From positions 36,465 through 100,464 of the forward strand of contig BJHK01000013.1 in assembly GCA_014192425.1 (NCBI GenBank): a stretch of 64,000 bases of DNA, read 5' to 3'. The position numbers were made by a program, and so were the translations under genes. Positions 54,825 through 64,000 of the stretch are shown one piece after another; position 1 is the first letter of the stretch, and each line of letters opens with the position of its first letter. The notes below the pieces were generated by a model. The model was not told the DNA's origin. It searched no databases and worked only from the letters and a program-made list of their open reading frames with translations. Source of the DNA: Planctomycetia bacterium (GTDB taxonomy: Bacteria; Planctomycetota; Planctomycetia; Pirellulales; UBA1268).

Positions 54825-55367
54825 TCACTTGGTCGGCTCGGCCGGCGCGGCGGGATTGGCCGCTGCAGCCGGCGGGGCGGGATTCGCCGCTGCAGCCGGC
54901 GCGTCGGGCTTGGCCTCGGGCTTAACGTCGGGCGTGGTCGGCGCCGTTTCGGAGGCAGCGGGCTTCGTCTCCGGCGTGGCGGGCTCCGTCTCCGGGACCG
55001 CGGGCTTGGCCTCGAGATCCGTTTCCGGGGCGGTCGCGCCGGGCTGTGCGGCCCCCGGCTGGTCCGGCTGGCGCGGCTGCACGGCGGGGGCTGCTGCGCT
55101 CCCCAGGCCCGGGGCGAGGAGCGATTGCGGCTTGCCGAGCAGGTTGAGCGTGAGGATGCAGAGCAGGATCCAGAAACCGGCCACGGCGACCGTGATGCGG
55201 GTGAAGATGTCCCCGGCCTTCGTGCCGAAGGCGCTCTGGCCCCCCATGCCGCCGAAGGCACCGGCGAGCCCACCGCCACGGCCCCGCTGGATGAGGACGA
55301 GCAGGATCAGAAACAGCGAGGTCAGGACGAGGGAAAAACCGAGCAGGAAACGGATCAGGGATGACAT
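54825..55367 (-). CDS. secG: Protein translocase subunit SecG with long acidic/proline tail
   Basis: Membrane component of the SecYEG translocon. Two transmembrane helices ([20 protein letters not shown] and the [18 protein letters not shown] region) flank the conserved cytoplasmic loop [21 protein letters not shown]. Beyond about residue 90 a low-complexity tail of about 90 residues, rich in Ala, Pro, Glu, Thr and Lys with repeating [17 protein letters not shown] units, extends the protein well beyond the usual 80-120 residues. tpiA is upstream, giving the common tpiA-secG pair. Confidence 0.9.
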   Translation of the reverse strand: MSSLIRFLLGFSLVLTSLFLILLVLIQRGRGGGLAGAFGGMGGQSAFGTKAGDIFTRITVAVAGFWILLCILTLNLLGKPQSLLAPGLGSAAAPAVQPRQPDQPGAAQPGATAPETDLEAKPAVPETEPATPETKPAASETAPTTPDVKPEAKPDAPAAAANPAPPAAAANPAAPAEPTK

Positions 55368-55500
55368 GGACGAACCAGTGCTCCGGAAGCGGCGTCGGAT
55401 GGTGACCGAGTTCGGAGAGAATACCCGACGGACGTCCCGCCTCCTACCCCGGCCGCCATCGCCGCGGCGGGAAAGGCCGTCCCGCGCGACCGGGACCGGT

Positions 55501-56268
55501 TCACGCCGTGCCGAACGCGGCCGCGATGGCCAGGAAGTCGTCAGCCTTCAGGCTCGCGCCCCCCACGAGGGCACCGTCGATGTCGGGCTGGGCCGCGAGG
55601 TCGGCGACGTTGTCGGGCTTCACGCTCCCGCCGTACTGGATCCGCACCTGCGCGGCAACCGCCGCCGAGCCGAGTTGGGCGACGAGCCCGCGGATCAGAG
55701 CGTGCACCTCCTGGGCCTGCTCCGGCGTGGCGACTTTGCCGGTGCCGATCGCCCACACCGGCTCGTAGGCGATCACCACCTTCTCCAGGTCCGGCGCGGA
55801 AAGGCCGCCGAGCCCGCCCCTCACCTGGGCCGTCACGACCGCCGCCGTCCGGCCCGCCTCGCGCTCCTCGAGCGTCTCGCCGACGCAGACGATCGGCGTC
55901 AGGCCGGCGGCCAGCGCGGCCCGCGTCTTGGCGTTGACCGCGGCGTCGGTTTCACCGAACAGCGTCCGGCGTTCCGAGTGGCCGAGGATCACGTGGCTGC
56001 AGCCGAGGTCGACGAGCATCGGCGGCGCCACCTCGCCGGTGAAGGCCCCGCTCGCCTTGTCGTGCATCGTCTGGCCGCCGACGCCGACAGCTGAATCGGC
56101 GCCGAGCGTCGCCACCACCGTCTCGACGTACACGGCCGGGGGGCAGAGGACGAGTTCCGCGGCCCCGGCCTCGCCGCGCCGCGCCGACACCGCGGCCGCG
56201 AGGGCCCGGGACTGGGAGCGGTCGAGGTTCATCTTCCAGTTGCCGGCGACGATCTTCCTGCGGGCCAT
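55501..56268 (-). CDS. tpiA: Triosephosphate isomerase
   Basis: Interconverts DHAP and glyceraldehyde-3-phosphate, also relevant to the DHAP released by the aldolase of the microcompartment. AGNWKMN (8-14) holds the catalytic Asn/Lys, ILGHSERR the electrophilic His, [11 protein letters not shown] the catalytic Glu loop, and YGGSVKPDN the phosphate-binding region. The 255-residue length is normal. The start [12 protein letters not shown] is unambiguous. Confidence 0.96.
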   Translation of the reverse strand: MARRKIVAGNWKMNLDRSQSRALAAAVSARRGEAGAAELVLCPPAVYVETVVATLGADSAVGVGGQTMHDKASGAFTGEVAPPMLVDLGCSHVILGHSERRTLFGETDAAVNAKTRAALAAGLTPIVCVGETLEEREAGRTAAVVTAQVRGGLGGLSAPDLEKVVIAYEPVWAIGTGKVATPEQAQEVHALIRGLVAQLGSAAVAAQVRIQYGGSVKPDNVADLAAQPDIDGALVGGASLKADDFLAIAAAFGTA

Positions 56269-56386
56269 GCTGCCTCCTCGTGTCGTGGCGAAACGTGAGC
56301 CGGGATGATACGGGGCGGGCCGGGGGGCGGAAAGCCGCCCCGGTCGCGGCTGGGGAAGGCTGCGGCCGCCCGGGTGTCGCGGACGT

Positions 56387-57508
56387 TCAGCCCACGGCGG
56401 CCGCGGCGGCGTAGGAGCCGAGGATCACCACGCGCTTGCAGCGTTTCTCCAGGGAGGCGATGGCGCGCCTTACCCGGAGGTCTTCGCGGTGCCCCTCGAA
56501 CTCCACGAAGAACACGTAGCCGCGTTCCTCGCCGGGCAGGGGAAAGGACTCGATCCAGGTCAGGTTCAGCTTCTGCTTCTTGGGGATCGTGAGCGCGTCG
56601 GCGAGGCCGCCCGGACGGTGCTCGATCTCGAACATGATCGCCGTCTTGTCGCGGCCCGTGCGGGCGGTATCGGCATGGCCGATGACGGCGAACCGTGTCG
56701 TGTTGCCCGCCACGTCCTCGATGTTCTCCGCGAGCAGCGAAAGTCCGTGGTGCACGCCCGCCTGCCGGCTGGCGATCGCCGCCGCATGGGGCGTGCGGGC
56801 TGCGGTCTCGGCGGCCACGCTGGTGCTCGTGACCTCGACGAGGCGGGCGGAGGGGAGGTGCCGGGCCAGCCAGTTGCGGCACTGCGACAGGGCCTGCGGC
56901 CGGCTGTAGACCTCTTCGATCGCCGACCGGTCGCAGGCGGCGAGGAGATTGTGGTGGATCCGCAGCGGCACCTCGGCGCAGATCTTCACCGGCAGGCGGG
57001 CGAGGTTGTCGAGCGTGTCGGCGATGCGGCCATCGGTGGAGTTCTCCAGCGGCACCACGCCGTAGTGGGAGTGGCCGGCACGGACCTCCTCGAAGGCGGC
57101 CGAGATGCTCGCCACGGGAACGAAGTCCACCGCGCTGCCGAAGCGGTGGAGTGCGGCGAGATGGCTGTAGGTCCAGGCCGGCCCAAGGTGGGCCACGCGG
57201 AGGTGCTGCTCGATGGCCCGGGAGCCGGAAATGAGCTCGCGCCAGATCGCCTTCAGGCTTTCGTTGGAGAGGGGGCCGCTGTTGCAGGAAACGACCCGTT
57301 CCAGCACCATCTCCTCGCGGGCGGGATCATAGGTCTGCTGCCCCGAGGACTTCTTCAGGTGCCCGATCTCGCGGGCCACCTCGGCCCGTTCGTTGGCGAG
57401 GGCCACGAGTTCCCGATCGATGCGATCGATCTGCTGGCGAAGGCTGGTGAGGCTCGCCGGGCGGCCAGCGGCCGGATCGGGGGCTTTTTCACTGGGGATT
57501 TTCGCCAT
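56387..57508 (-). CDS. pheA: Bifunctional chorismate mutase/prephenate dehydratase (P-protein)
   Basis: Makes phenylpyruvate from chorismate. The AroQ-type mutase (about 18-105; LRQQIDRIDRELVALANERA), the prephenate dehydratase domain (about 110-290; LGPAWTYSHLAA and the catalytic NTTRFAVIG) and a C-terminal ACT regulatory domain (about 300-370; ESFPLPGEERGYVFFVEFEG) are all present. The ACT domain implies phenylalanine feedback. The start MAKIPSEKAPD at 57508 was chosen; the frame is open further upstream without similarity. Confidence 0.93.
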   Translation of the reverse strand: MAKIPSEKAPDPAAGRPASLTSLRQQIDRIDRELVALANERAEVAREIGHLKKSSGQQTYDPAREEMVLERVVSCNSGPLSNESLKAIWRELISGSRAIEQHLRVAHLGPAWTYSHLAALHRFGSAVDFVPVASISAAFEEVRAGHSHYGVVPLENSTDGRIADTLDNLARLPVKICAEVPLRIHHNLLAACDRSAIEEVYSRPQALSQCRNWLARHLPSARLVEVTSTSVAAETAARTPHAAAIASRQAGVHHGLSLLAENIEDVAGNTTRFAVIGHADTARTGRDKTAIMFEIEHRPGGLADALTIPKKQKLNLTWIESFPLPGEERGYVFFVEFEGHREDLRVRRAIASLEKRCKRVVILGSYAAAAAVG

Positions 57509-57743
57509 CGGCTTGCGGTCGGCCAAAATGGCAGCCGTCCTGAACGGGTCGAAAACGGTCTCCGCGACCGCTGCCACAACTGTACTCCGAAGAAGTCCCG
57601 CGTAAACCCGGCCCGAGCCGGCCCCGGCGCTGGCCGGGCACCGTCCCGGCACGGCCTTTGCATTCCCTGCTGATGGCGGGATTCAAGGCCAAATGTGGCG
57701 TCGGCTCCGCCGGGCACACTCCAGCACGAGGGCAGCACCAACC

Positions 57744-59651
57744 ATGGCGACCAAGCAGGGCGAAAAGATCATCGGCATCGATCTCGGCACCACCAACTCG
57801 GTGGTCGCGGTGATGGAGGGCAAGGAGCCGAAGGTGATCGCGAACAAGGAGGGCAATCGCCTCACGCCGAGCGTGGTGGCCTTCAACGACAAGGGGGAGA
57901 CGCTCGTCGGGGACATCGCCCGCCGCCAGGCGGTGACGAATCCGAAGCGCACGATCTACTCGATCAAGCGGTTCATGGGCCGGCGGCACAACGAGGTCGC
58001 GGGCGAGGAGAAGATGGTTCCCTACGAGGTCGTCGGGGGGCCGGAGGACTACGTCAAGGTCAAGGCTGGCGACAAGGAGTTCACCCCGCCGGAGGTGTCG
58101 GCGAAGGTGCTCCGCGCCCTCAAGGAGTCCGCCGAGGCCTATCTCGGCCACAAGGTCAACAAGGCGGTGATCACCGTTCCCGCCTACTTCAACGACGCGC
58201 AGCGGCAGGCCACGAAGGACGCCGGCCAGATCGCCGGCCTGGAGGTGATGCGGATCATCAACGAGCCGACCGCCGCCGCCCTCGCCTACGGCCTGGAGAA
58301 GAAGGCCCAGGAAAAGATCGTGGTCTTCGACCTCGGTGGCGGCACGTTCGACGTGTCCGTGCTGGAAGTGGCCGACGGCGTGTTCCGTGTGATCAGCACC
58401 AACGGCGACACGCACCTCGGCGGCGACGACTTCGACCAGACGCTGATCAACCACGTGGCGGACCAGTTCAAGAAGGAGCAGGGGATCGACCTGCGGAAGG
58501 ACACGATGGCCCTGCAGCGGCTCCAGGAAGCCTGCGAGAAGGCCAAGAAGGAGCTCAGCTCCGCGCAGAGCACCGACATCAACCTCCCCTTCATCACCGC
58601 CGATGCCTCGGGGCCGAAGCACCTGCAGATCACGATCACGCGGGCCCAGTTCGAGCAGATGTGCGACCCGCTCATCGAACGCTGCCGGGGCCCGGTGCTG
58701 CAGGCGCTCAAGGACGCCAAACTCGATCCCAAGGAGATCGACGAGGTCGTCCTCGTCGGCGGCTCGACCCGGATCCCGAAGGTCGGGGAGCTGGTGAAGA
58801 AGCTGTTCTCCAAGGACCCGCACAAGGGCGTGAACCCCGACGAGGTGGTGGCCCTCGGCGCCGCCATCCAGGGGGGCGTACTCGGCGGCGACGTGCAGGA
58901 TGTGCTCCTCCTCGACGTCACGCCGCTCAGCTTGGGCATCGAGACCGAGGGGGGCATCTTCACCAAGCTCGTGGAGCGGAACACGACCGTCCCGACGGAG
59001 CGGAAGCAGGTGTTCAGCACGGCGGCCGACAACCAGACCGCCGTGACCGTGAGCGTGTTCCAGGGGGAACGGCCGATGGCCCGTGACAATCGGCTGCTCG
59101 GCCAATTCAACCTCGAGGGCATTCCCCCCGCGCCCCGGGGGACGCCGCAGGTCGAGGTCAAGTTCGACATCGACGCCAACGGCATCCTCAAGGTCAGTGC
59201 CAAGGATCTCGGCTCCAACAAGGAGCAGACGGTGAGCATCGAGCAGTCGAGCGGGCTGAACGAGTCCGAGATCGAGCGGATGCGGAAGGACGCCGAGAGC
59301 CATGCCGAGGAGGACAAGCGGAAGTACCGCGTCGCCGAGGCCCGCAACAAGGCCGAGGCGCTGTGCTTCCAGACGGAGAAGCTGATCAAGGAGAACGAGG
59401 CGAAGCTCTCGGCATCCGACAAGGCACCCCTCGAGGCCGCCGTCACCAAGGCCCGGGAGACCGCCAAGGGAGAAGACGTCGACGCGATCAACTCGGCCCA
59501 TGGCGCCCTCGAACAGGCGGTTCACGCCCTCTCGAAGGTGCTCTACGAGTCGACCGCCGGCGGCCGTGGCGACGCCCAGCCGGAGCAGGCATCGGGCGGC
59601 GACAAGGGGCCCGACGACACGATCGACGCCGAGTTCGAGGTGAAATCGTAG
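57744..59651 (+). CDS. dnaK: Chaperone DnaK (Hsp70)
   Basis: ATP-dependent folding chaperone. [18 protein letters not shown] at the N-terminus, the ATP-binding [13 protein letters not shown] and [16 protein letters not shown] motifs, and the [15 protein letters not shown] block ([15 protein letters not shown]) define the nucleotide-binding domain. The substrate-binding domain begins near residue 395 ([16 protein letters not shown]) and a lid with a Gly/Asp-rich end closes the 635-residue protein. No HrcA-type CIRCE element was found in the 235-bp upstream gap. dnaJ and grpE are not adjacent. Confidence 0.97.
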   Translation: MATKQGEKIIGIDLGTTNSVVAVMEGKEPKVIANKEGNRLTPSVVAFNDKGETLVGDIARRQAVTNPKRTIYSIKRFMGRRHNEVAGEEKMVPYEVVGGPEDYVKVKAGDKEFTPPEVSAKVLRALKESAEAYLGHKVNKAVITVPAYFNDAQRQATKDAGQIAGLEVMRIINEPTAAALAYGLEKKAQEKIVVFDLGGGTFDVSVLEVADGVFRVISTNGDTHLGGDDFDQTLINHVADQFKKEQGIDLRKDTMALQRLQEACEKAKKELSSAQSTDINLPFITADASGPKHLQITITRAQFEQMCDPLIERCRGPVLQALKDAKLDPKEIDEVVLVGGSTRIPKVGELVKKLFSKDPHKGVNPDEVVALGAAIQGGVLGGDVQDVLLLDVTPLSLGIETEGGIFTKLVERNTTVPTERKQVFSTAADNQTAVTVSVFQGERPMARDNRLLGQFNLEGIPPAPRGTPQVEVKFDIDANGILKVSAKDLGSNKEQTVSIEQSSGLNESEIERMRKDAESHAEEDKRKYRVAEARNKAEALCFQTEKLIKENEAKLSASDKAPLEAAVTKARETAKGEDVDAINSAHGALEQAVHALSKVLYESTAGGRGDAQPEQASGGDKGPDDTIDAEFEVKS

Positions 59652-59687
59652 CGCGAGATCGGCCATCCCTGGCCCGATTTCGCTTGG

Positions 59688-59745
59688 TCAGCCGGAGGGG
59701 AAGCCCAACGTCCCCTCGGCTGACGGCGTCGCATCCGGCGACGCC
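59688..59745 (+). terminator. Tandem hairpins after dnaK
   Basis: Two stems lie 36 and 73 bases past the dnaK stop. The first pairs 59688-59700 with 59712-59723 (12 bp, one bulge). The second, perfect, pairs 59725-59732 with 59738-59745 (8 bp, 5-base loop). No U-run follows, so this may be a factor-assisted end or an attenuator between dnaK and clpB. Confidence 0.45.
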
Positions 59746-59884
59746 TGGGGTGAGAGCCAAAAACGGGAGGCGCGGGGGCGGCGAACGCTCGACGAGCGTG
59801 GGCCGCTCTGGTCCAGCGATGAGACGTGTGCCGCCCCCGAGCCAGCGCCGCAGGACTCGGCGCGATTGAAGAGAGGATCGACCC

Positions 59885-62530
<2,646 letters not shown>

Positions 62531-62590
62531 CGCTCGCATGCGACAGTGCCGCCGCGCGGGCGGCATGGCGCCGCATCGCAGCCGCCGGTC

Positions 62591-62788
62591 TCAGCCGCGC
62601 TTGCGATCCTCGAGACCCATGCGGGCGATGACGACGCCCGCGCCGGTGGTCATCTTGCGGATTTTCTCCGCCATGGCGAGCTTTTCGCTCGTCGTGGCCT
62701 TCTTGAGCTTGGCCTGGAACTTCGCCATCTTCTGCCGGCGATGCCGACGCCGCTTGACTTCCTTCATCCGGTTGCTGATGCCGCCCAT
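62591..62788 (-). CDS. Small basic conserved planctomycetal protein
   Basis: A 65-residue Lys/Arg-rich protein (GISNRMKEVKRRRHRRQKMA near the start, then AKLKKATTSEKLAMAEKIRKMT). The pattern of a basic helical stretch followed by a short conserved TTGAGVVIARMGLED end recurs in planctomycetal genomes, and I believe a DUF of this form exists, but I do not rely on its number. It may bind nucleic acid or the ribosome. The start MGGISNRM was chosen; it is convergent with clpB. Confidence 0.65.
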   Translation of the reverse strand: MGGISNRMKEVKRRRHRRQKMAKFQAKLKKATTSEKLAMAEKIRKMTTGAGVVIARMGLEDRKRG

Positions 62789-63152
62789 GCAGTGTTCCTC
62801 GGGGGGGTGGTCGGGAGTAGTCGAGGTTGTAGGAAATCGGCCGGCGGGCGTCAAAGCCCCGTGCTGTACGGGCCGGCTGGCGGCCCGGCTGGCGGGCGGC
62901 GCGGCCGGCAGCCGCGCGTGCGTCGGTGCATTCCACCGCCGCGGGGCATGCCGTCGCCTGGCGTGGCTGCAGGAATCGTTTCCGACAATCACCCGTCGGG
63001 CGTTCTCCGTGAGCTCGGGAACATGTCGCGCGAGTCCCGCGGCAACACACCGGTCGAACGCCCGCCGGTCTTCGTGCCCGCTCGGCCGCTCCGCAGCCGG
63101 ACAATGGTTGTGGAAGTGCCATTGACCGGGCTATCGTTCTTGAAATACCGGT
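62789..63152. other. Gap of about 360 bases, nothing recognised
   Basis: The stretch between the small basic protein and the GIY-YIG gene has no convincing reading frame, RNA gene or repeat copy. It contains a very GC-rich segment around 62870-62930 with multiple GGCCGG-type words capable of local pairing, but no defined stem with a loop and U-run. Confidence 0.4.
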
Positions 63153-63443
63153 CTAGCCGGATTTCCGCCGCGCTCGGAGCAGCTGGTCTTTCTCCGCACG
63201 GCGCAGCCTCTTGATGGCCGCCTCCCGCTTCAGGGCCGCGGATTTTGATCGCTGGGGCTCGCTGTAGGCCAGCCGCACGGGAAGCCGGCTGCGTGTGTAC
63301 TTGGAGGCCCTTCCGGCAGCATGGGCCTTGAGCCGCTTCGGGAGATCGTTCGTGATGCCCGTGTAGAGCGAGCCGTCACGGCAGCGGAGCAGGTAGACGA
63401 GCCAGCGGGAGGAGGGGCCTCGGCAAAGGGCAGGGGAGCGCAT
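63153..63443 (-). CDS. GIY-YIG nuclease-like protein
   Basis: A 96-residue protein with the GIY-YIG fold: WLVYLLRCRDGSLYTGITND (Tyr-Leu-Leu in place of GIY, then YTGIT), LPKRLKAHAAGRASKYTRSR with the conserved Arg/His, and the ALKREAAIKRLRRAEKDQLL helix. This is the UPF0213/YhbQ-type group, whose activity is weakly characterised (structure-specific DNA/RNA cleavage has been proposed). Start at ATG 63443; the GTG one codon upstream is less likely. Confidence 0.82.
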   Translation of the reverse strand: MRSPALCRGPSSRWLVYLLRCRDGSLYTGITNDLPKRLKAHAAGRASKYTRSRLPVRLAYSEPQRSKSAALKREAAIKRLRRAEKDQLLRARRKSG

Positions 63444-63674
63444 CACTGGGTGGGCGTTGGCGGTTGAGCGGCTTTGGACGAGGTCAGAGGACCGAGCAGG
63501 CCCCCGAGAACCGCGCGGACCTGCGGCGGCAGGCTCGCGAAGCGTTTGACCAGTCTACGCACCACCTCGGGCGCTGGTTTTGCTTCATCGGGTAGTCTGA
63601 CGGCTGGAAATGCGTCACAATTCGCGCGAGTCGCCGATCGGCCGGGTTCGTCTTCGAACCCCCCGCCGGCCTCG

Positions 63675-63761
63675 GGATGGGTGGCAGAGCGGTTGAATGC
63701 ACCGGTCTTGAAAACCGGCAGCGGCGAAAGTCGCTCGTGGGTTCGAATCCCACCCCATCCG
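63675..63761 (+). tRNA. tRNA-Ser (anticodon UGA)
   Basis: An 87-nt sequence folds as a class II tRNA. The acceptor arm pairs GGATGGG (63675-63681) with CCCATCC (63754-63760), discriminator G at 63761. The anticodon loop is CTTGAAA with anticodon TGA, flanked by the CCGGT/ACCGG stem. A long variable arm (about GCGGCGAAAGTCGC) precedes the T arm GTGGG-TTCGAAT-CCCAC, as expected for serine. No CCA is encoded. It decodes UCA/UCG serine codons. Confidence 0.95.
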
Positions 63762-63938
63762 CTTGGCGGTCGTGCTGAATGCGGCATGCCGTCGAGTGGC
63801 GCGGTAGGAGCCGCGGCGGGGCCTGTCGCCCGCGACAGTGCCACCCTCGTGACATGACGCAGACTTCCCGCCATCCGTTCCGATCGCGTTCACTGACACC
63901 ACCACAGATTCCTGATTTCAAACCCGAGGAACCCGAGC

Positions 63939-64000
63939 CATGAACGGTCCAATCTCGCGCCGTGCCACTGCCGCCCTGATCGTCTGCGTGGCCTGTTTGG
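63939..64000 (+). CDS. Start of an exported protein (cut by window edge)
   Basis: The last 62 bases open a reading frame beginning MNGPISRRATAALIVCVACL, a positively charged start followed by a hydrophobic stretch, the form of a signal peptide. The remainder lies beyond the window, so no function can be given. The AACCCGAGGAACCCGAGCC just before the ATG contains GAGGAA, a plausible ribosome-binding site. Confidence 0.55.

Noticed and set aside
57509..57743. A heat-shock CIRCE element before dnaK
   Set aside because: No TTAGCACTC-N9-GAGTGCTAA inverted repeat or close variant was found in this gap.
57489..59666. A 725-codon minus-strand open frame over dnaK
   Set aside because: It lies fully antisense to dnaK, whose motifs are unambiguous. 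The Leu/Gly/Val-rich translation has no family features.
63443..63874. A minus-strand frame containing GGIRTHERLSPLPVFKTGAF
   Set aside because: That peptide is the classic mistranslation of an antisense tRNA-Ser, and the tRNA folds perfectly on the plus strand.

Overview
The window is a high-GC chromosomal segment that looks planctomycetal, probably from the Pirellulales side of the phylum. The indicators are a complete microcompartment locus of the type described in Planctomycetes and Verrucomicrobia, several DUF1080 domains, a PVC-type membrane-dehydrogenase/HEAT/haem-binding protein, a planctomycete-style ECF sigma factor beside a receptor-like Ser/Thr kinase, and weak or absent Shine-Dalgarno sequences at many starts. 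It is mostly housekeeping chromosome with one catabolic island and no integrase, transposase or CRISPR array.

Layout. 0-9 kb: core information genes (rnc, greA, a zinc-ribbon coiled-coil protein, rpoD, dnaG), a lone receiver protein, a PAP2 phosphatase and the comM ATPase. 9-15 kb: a secreted S46 dipeptidyl-peptidase with an added DUF1080 domain, an HD-like protein, and two tandem exported paralogues. 15-26 kb: hflK-hflC, a very large exported cytochrome/HEAT protein, an ECF sigma factor divergent from a kinase fused to 14 WD40 units and a PQQ-like propeller, and a DUF1080 protein. 26-29 kb: a sugar-nucleotide module (GT2 glycosyltransferase and two SDR epimerases).

29.6-39.2 kb: the bacterial microcompartment (BMC) operon, all on the minus strand. 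In transcription order it encodes a DeoR regulator, PduL, two BMC-H hexamers, acetate kinase, a BMC-P pentamer, aldehyde dehydrogenase, a second BMC-P, an uncharacterised 266-residue protein, a third BMC-P, a class II aldolase and a lactate/malate dehydrogenase. The logic known for this family is that the aldolase cleaves fuculose- or rhamnulose-1-phosphate, the lactaldehyde is oxidised inside the shell to an acyl-CoA, PduL makes the acyl-phosphate, and the kinase recovers ATP. Four of the proteins carry a similar terminal amphipathic helix, which marks likely cargo.

39-49 kb: small genes, purN, a eukaryote-like ileS, a creatininase-family protein, a Gfo/Idh/MocA oxidoreductase, purine nucleoside phosphorylase and a TPR protein. 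49-57.5 kb: argC-argJ, separate coaC and coaB genes, rpoZ, gmk, yicC, secG, tpiA and pheA. 57.7-64 kb: dnaK, clpB, a small basic protein, a GIY-YIG protein, tRNA-Ser(UGA) and the first codons of an exported protein.

The least explained signals are non-coding: a roughly 132-bp family of intergenic elements with complementary ends (three copies, two inside the BMC operon), a REPIN-like 25-bp inverted repeat that supplies the ileS stop and abuts purN, a triple hairpin between shell and kinase genes, and 22-bp-phased direct repeats upstream of the BMC operon.
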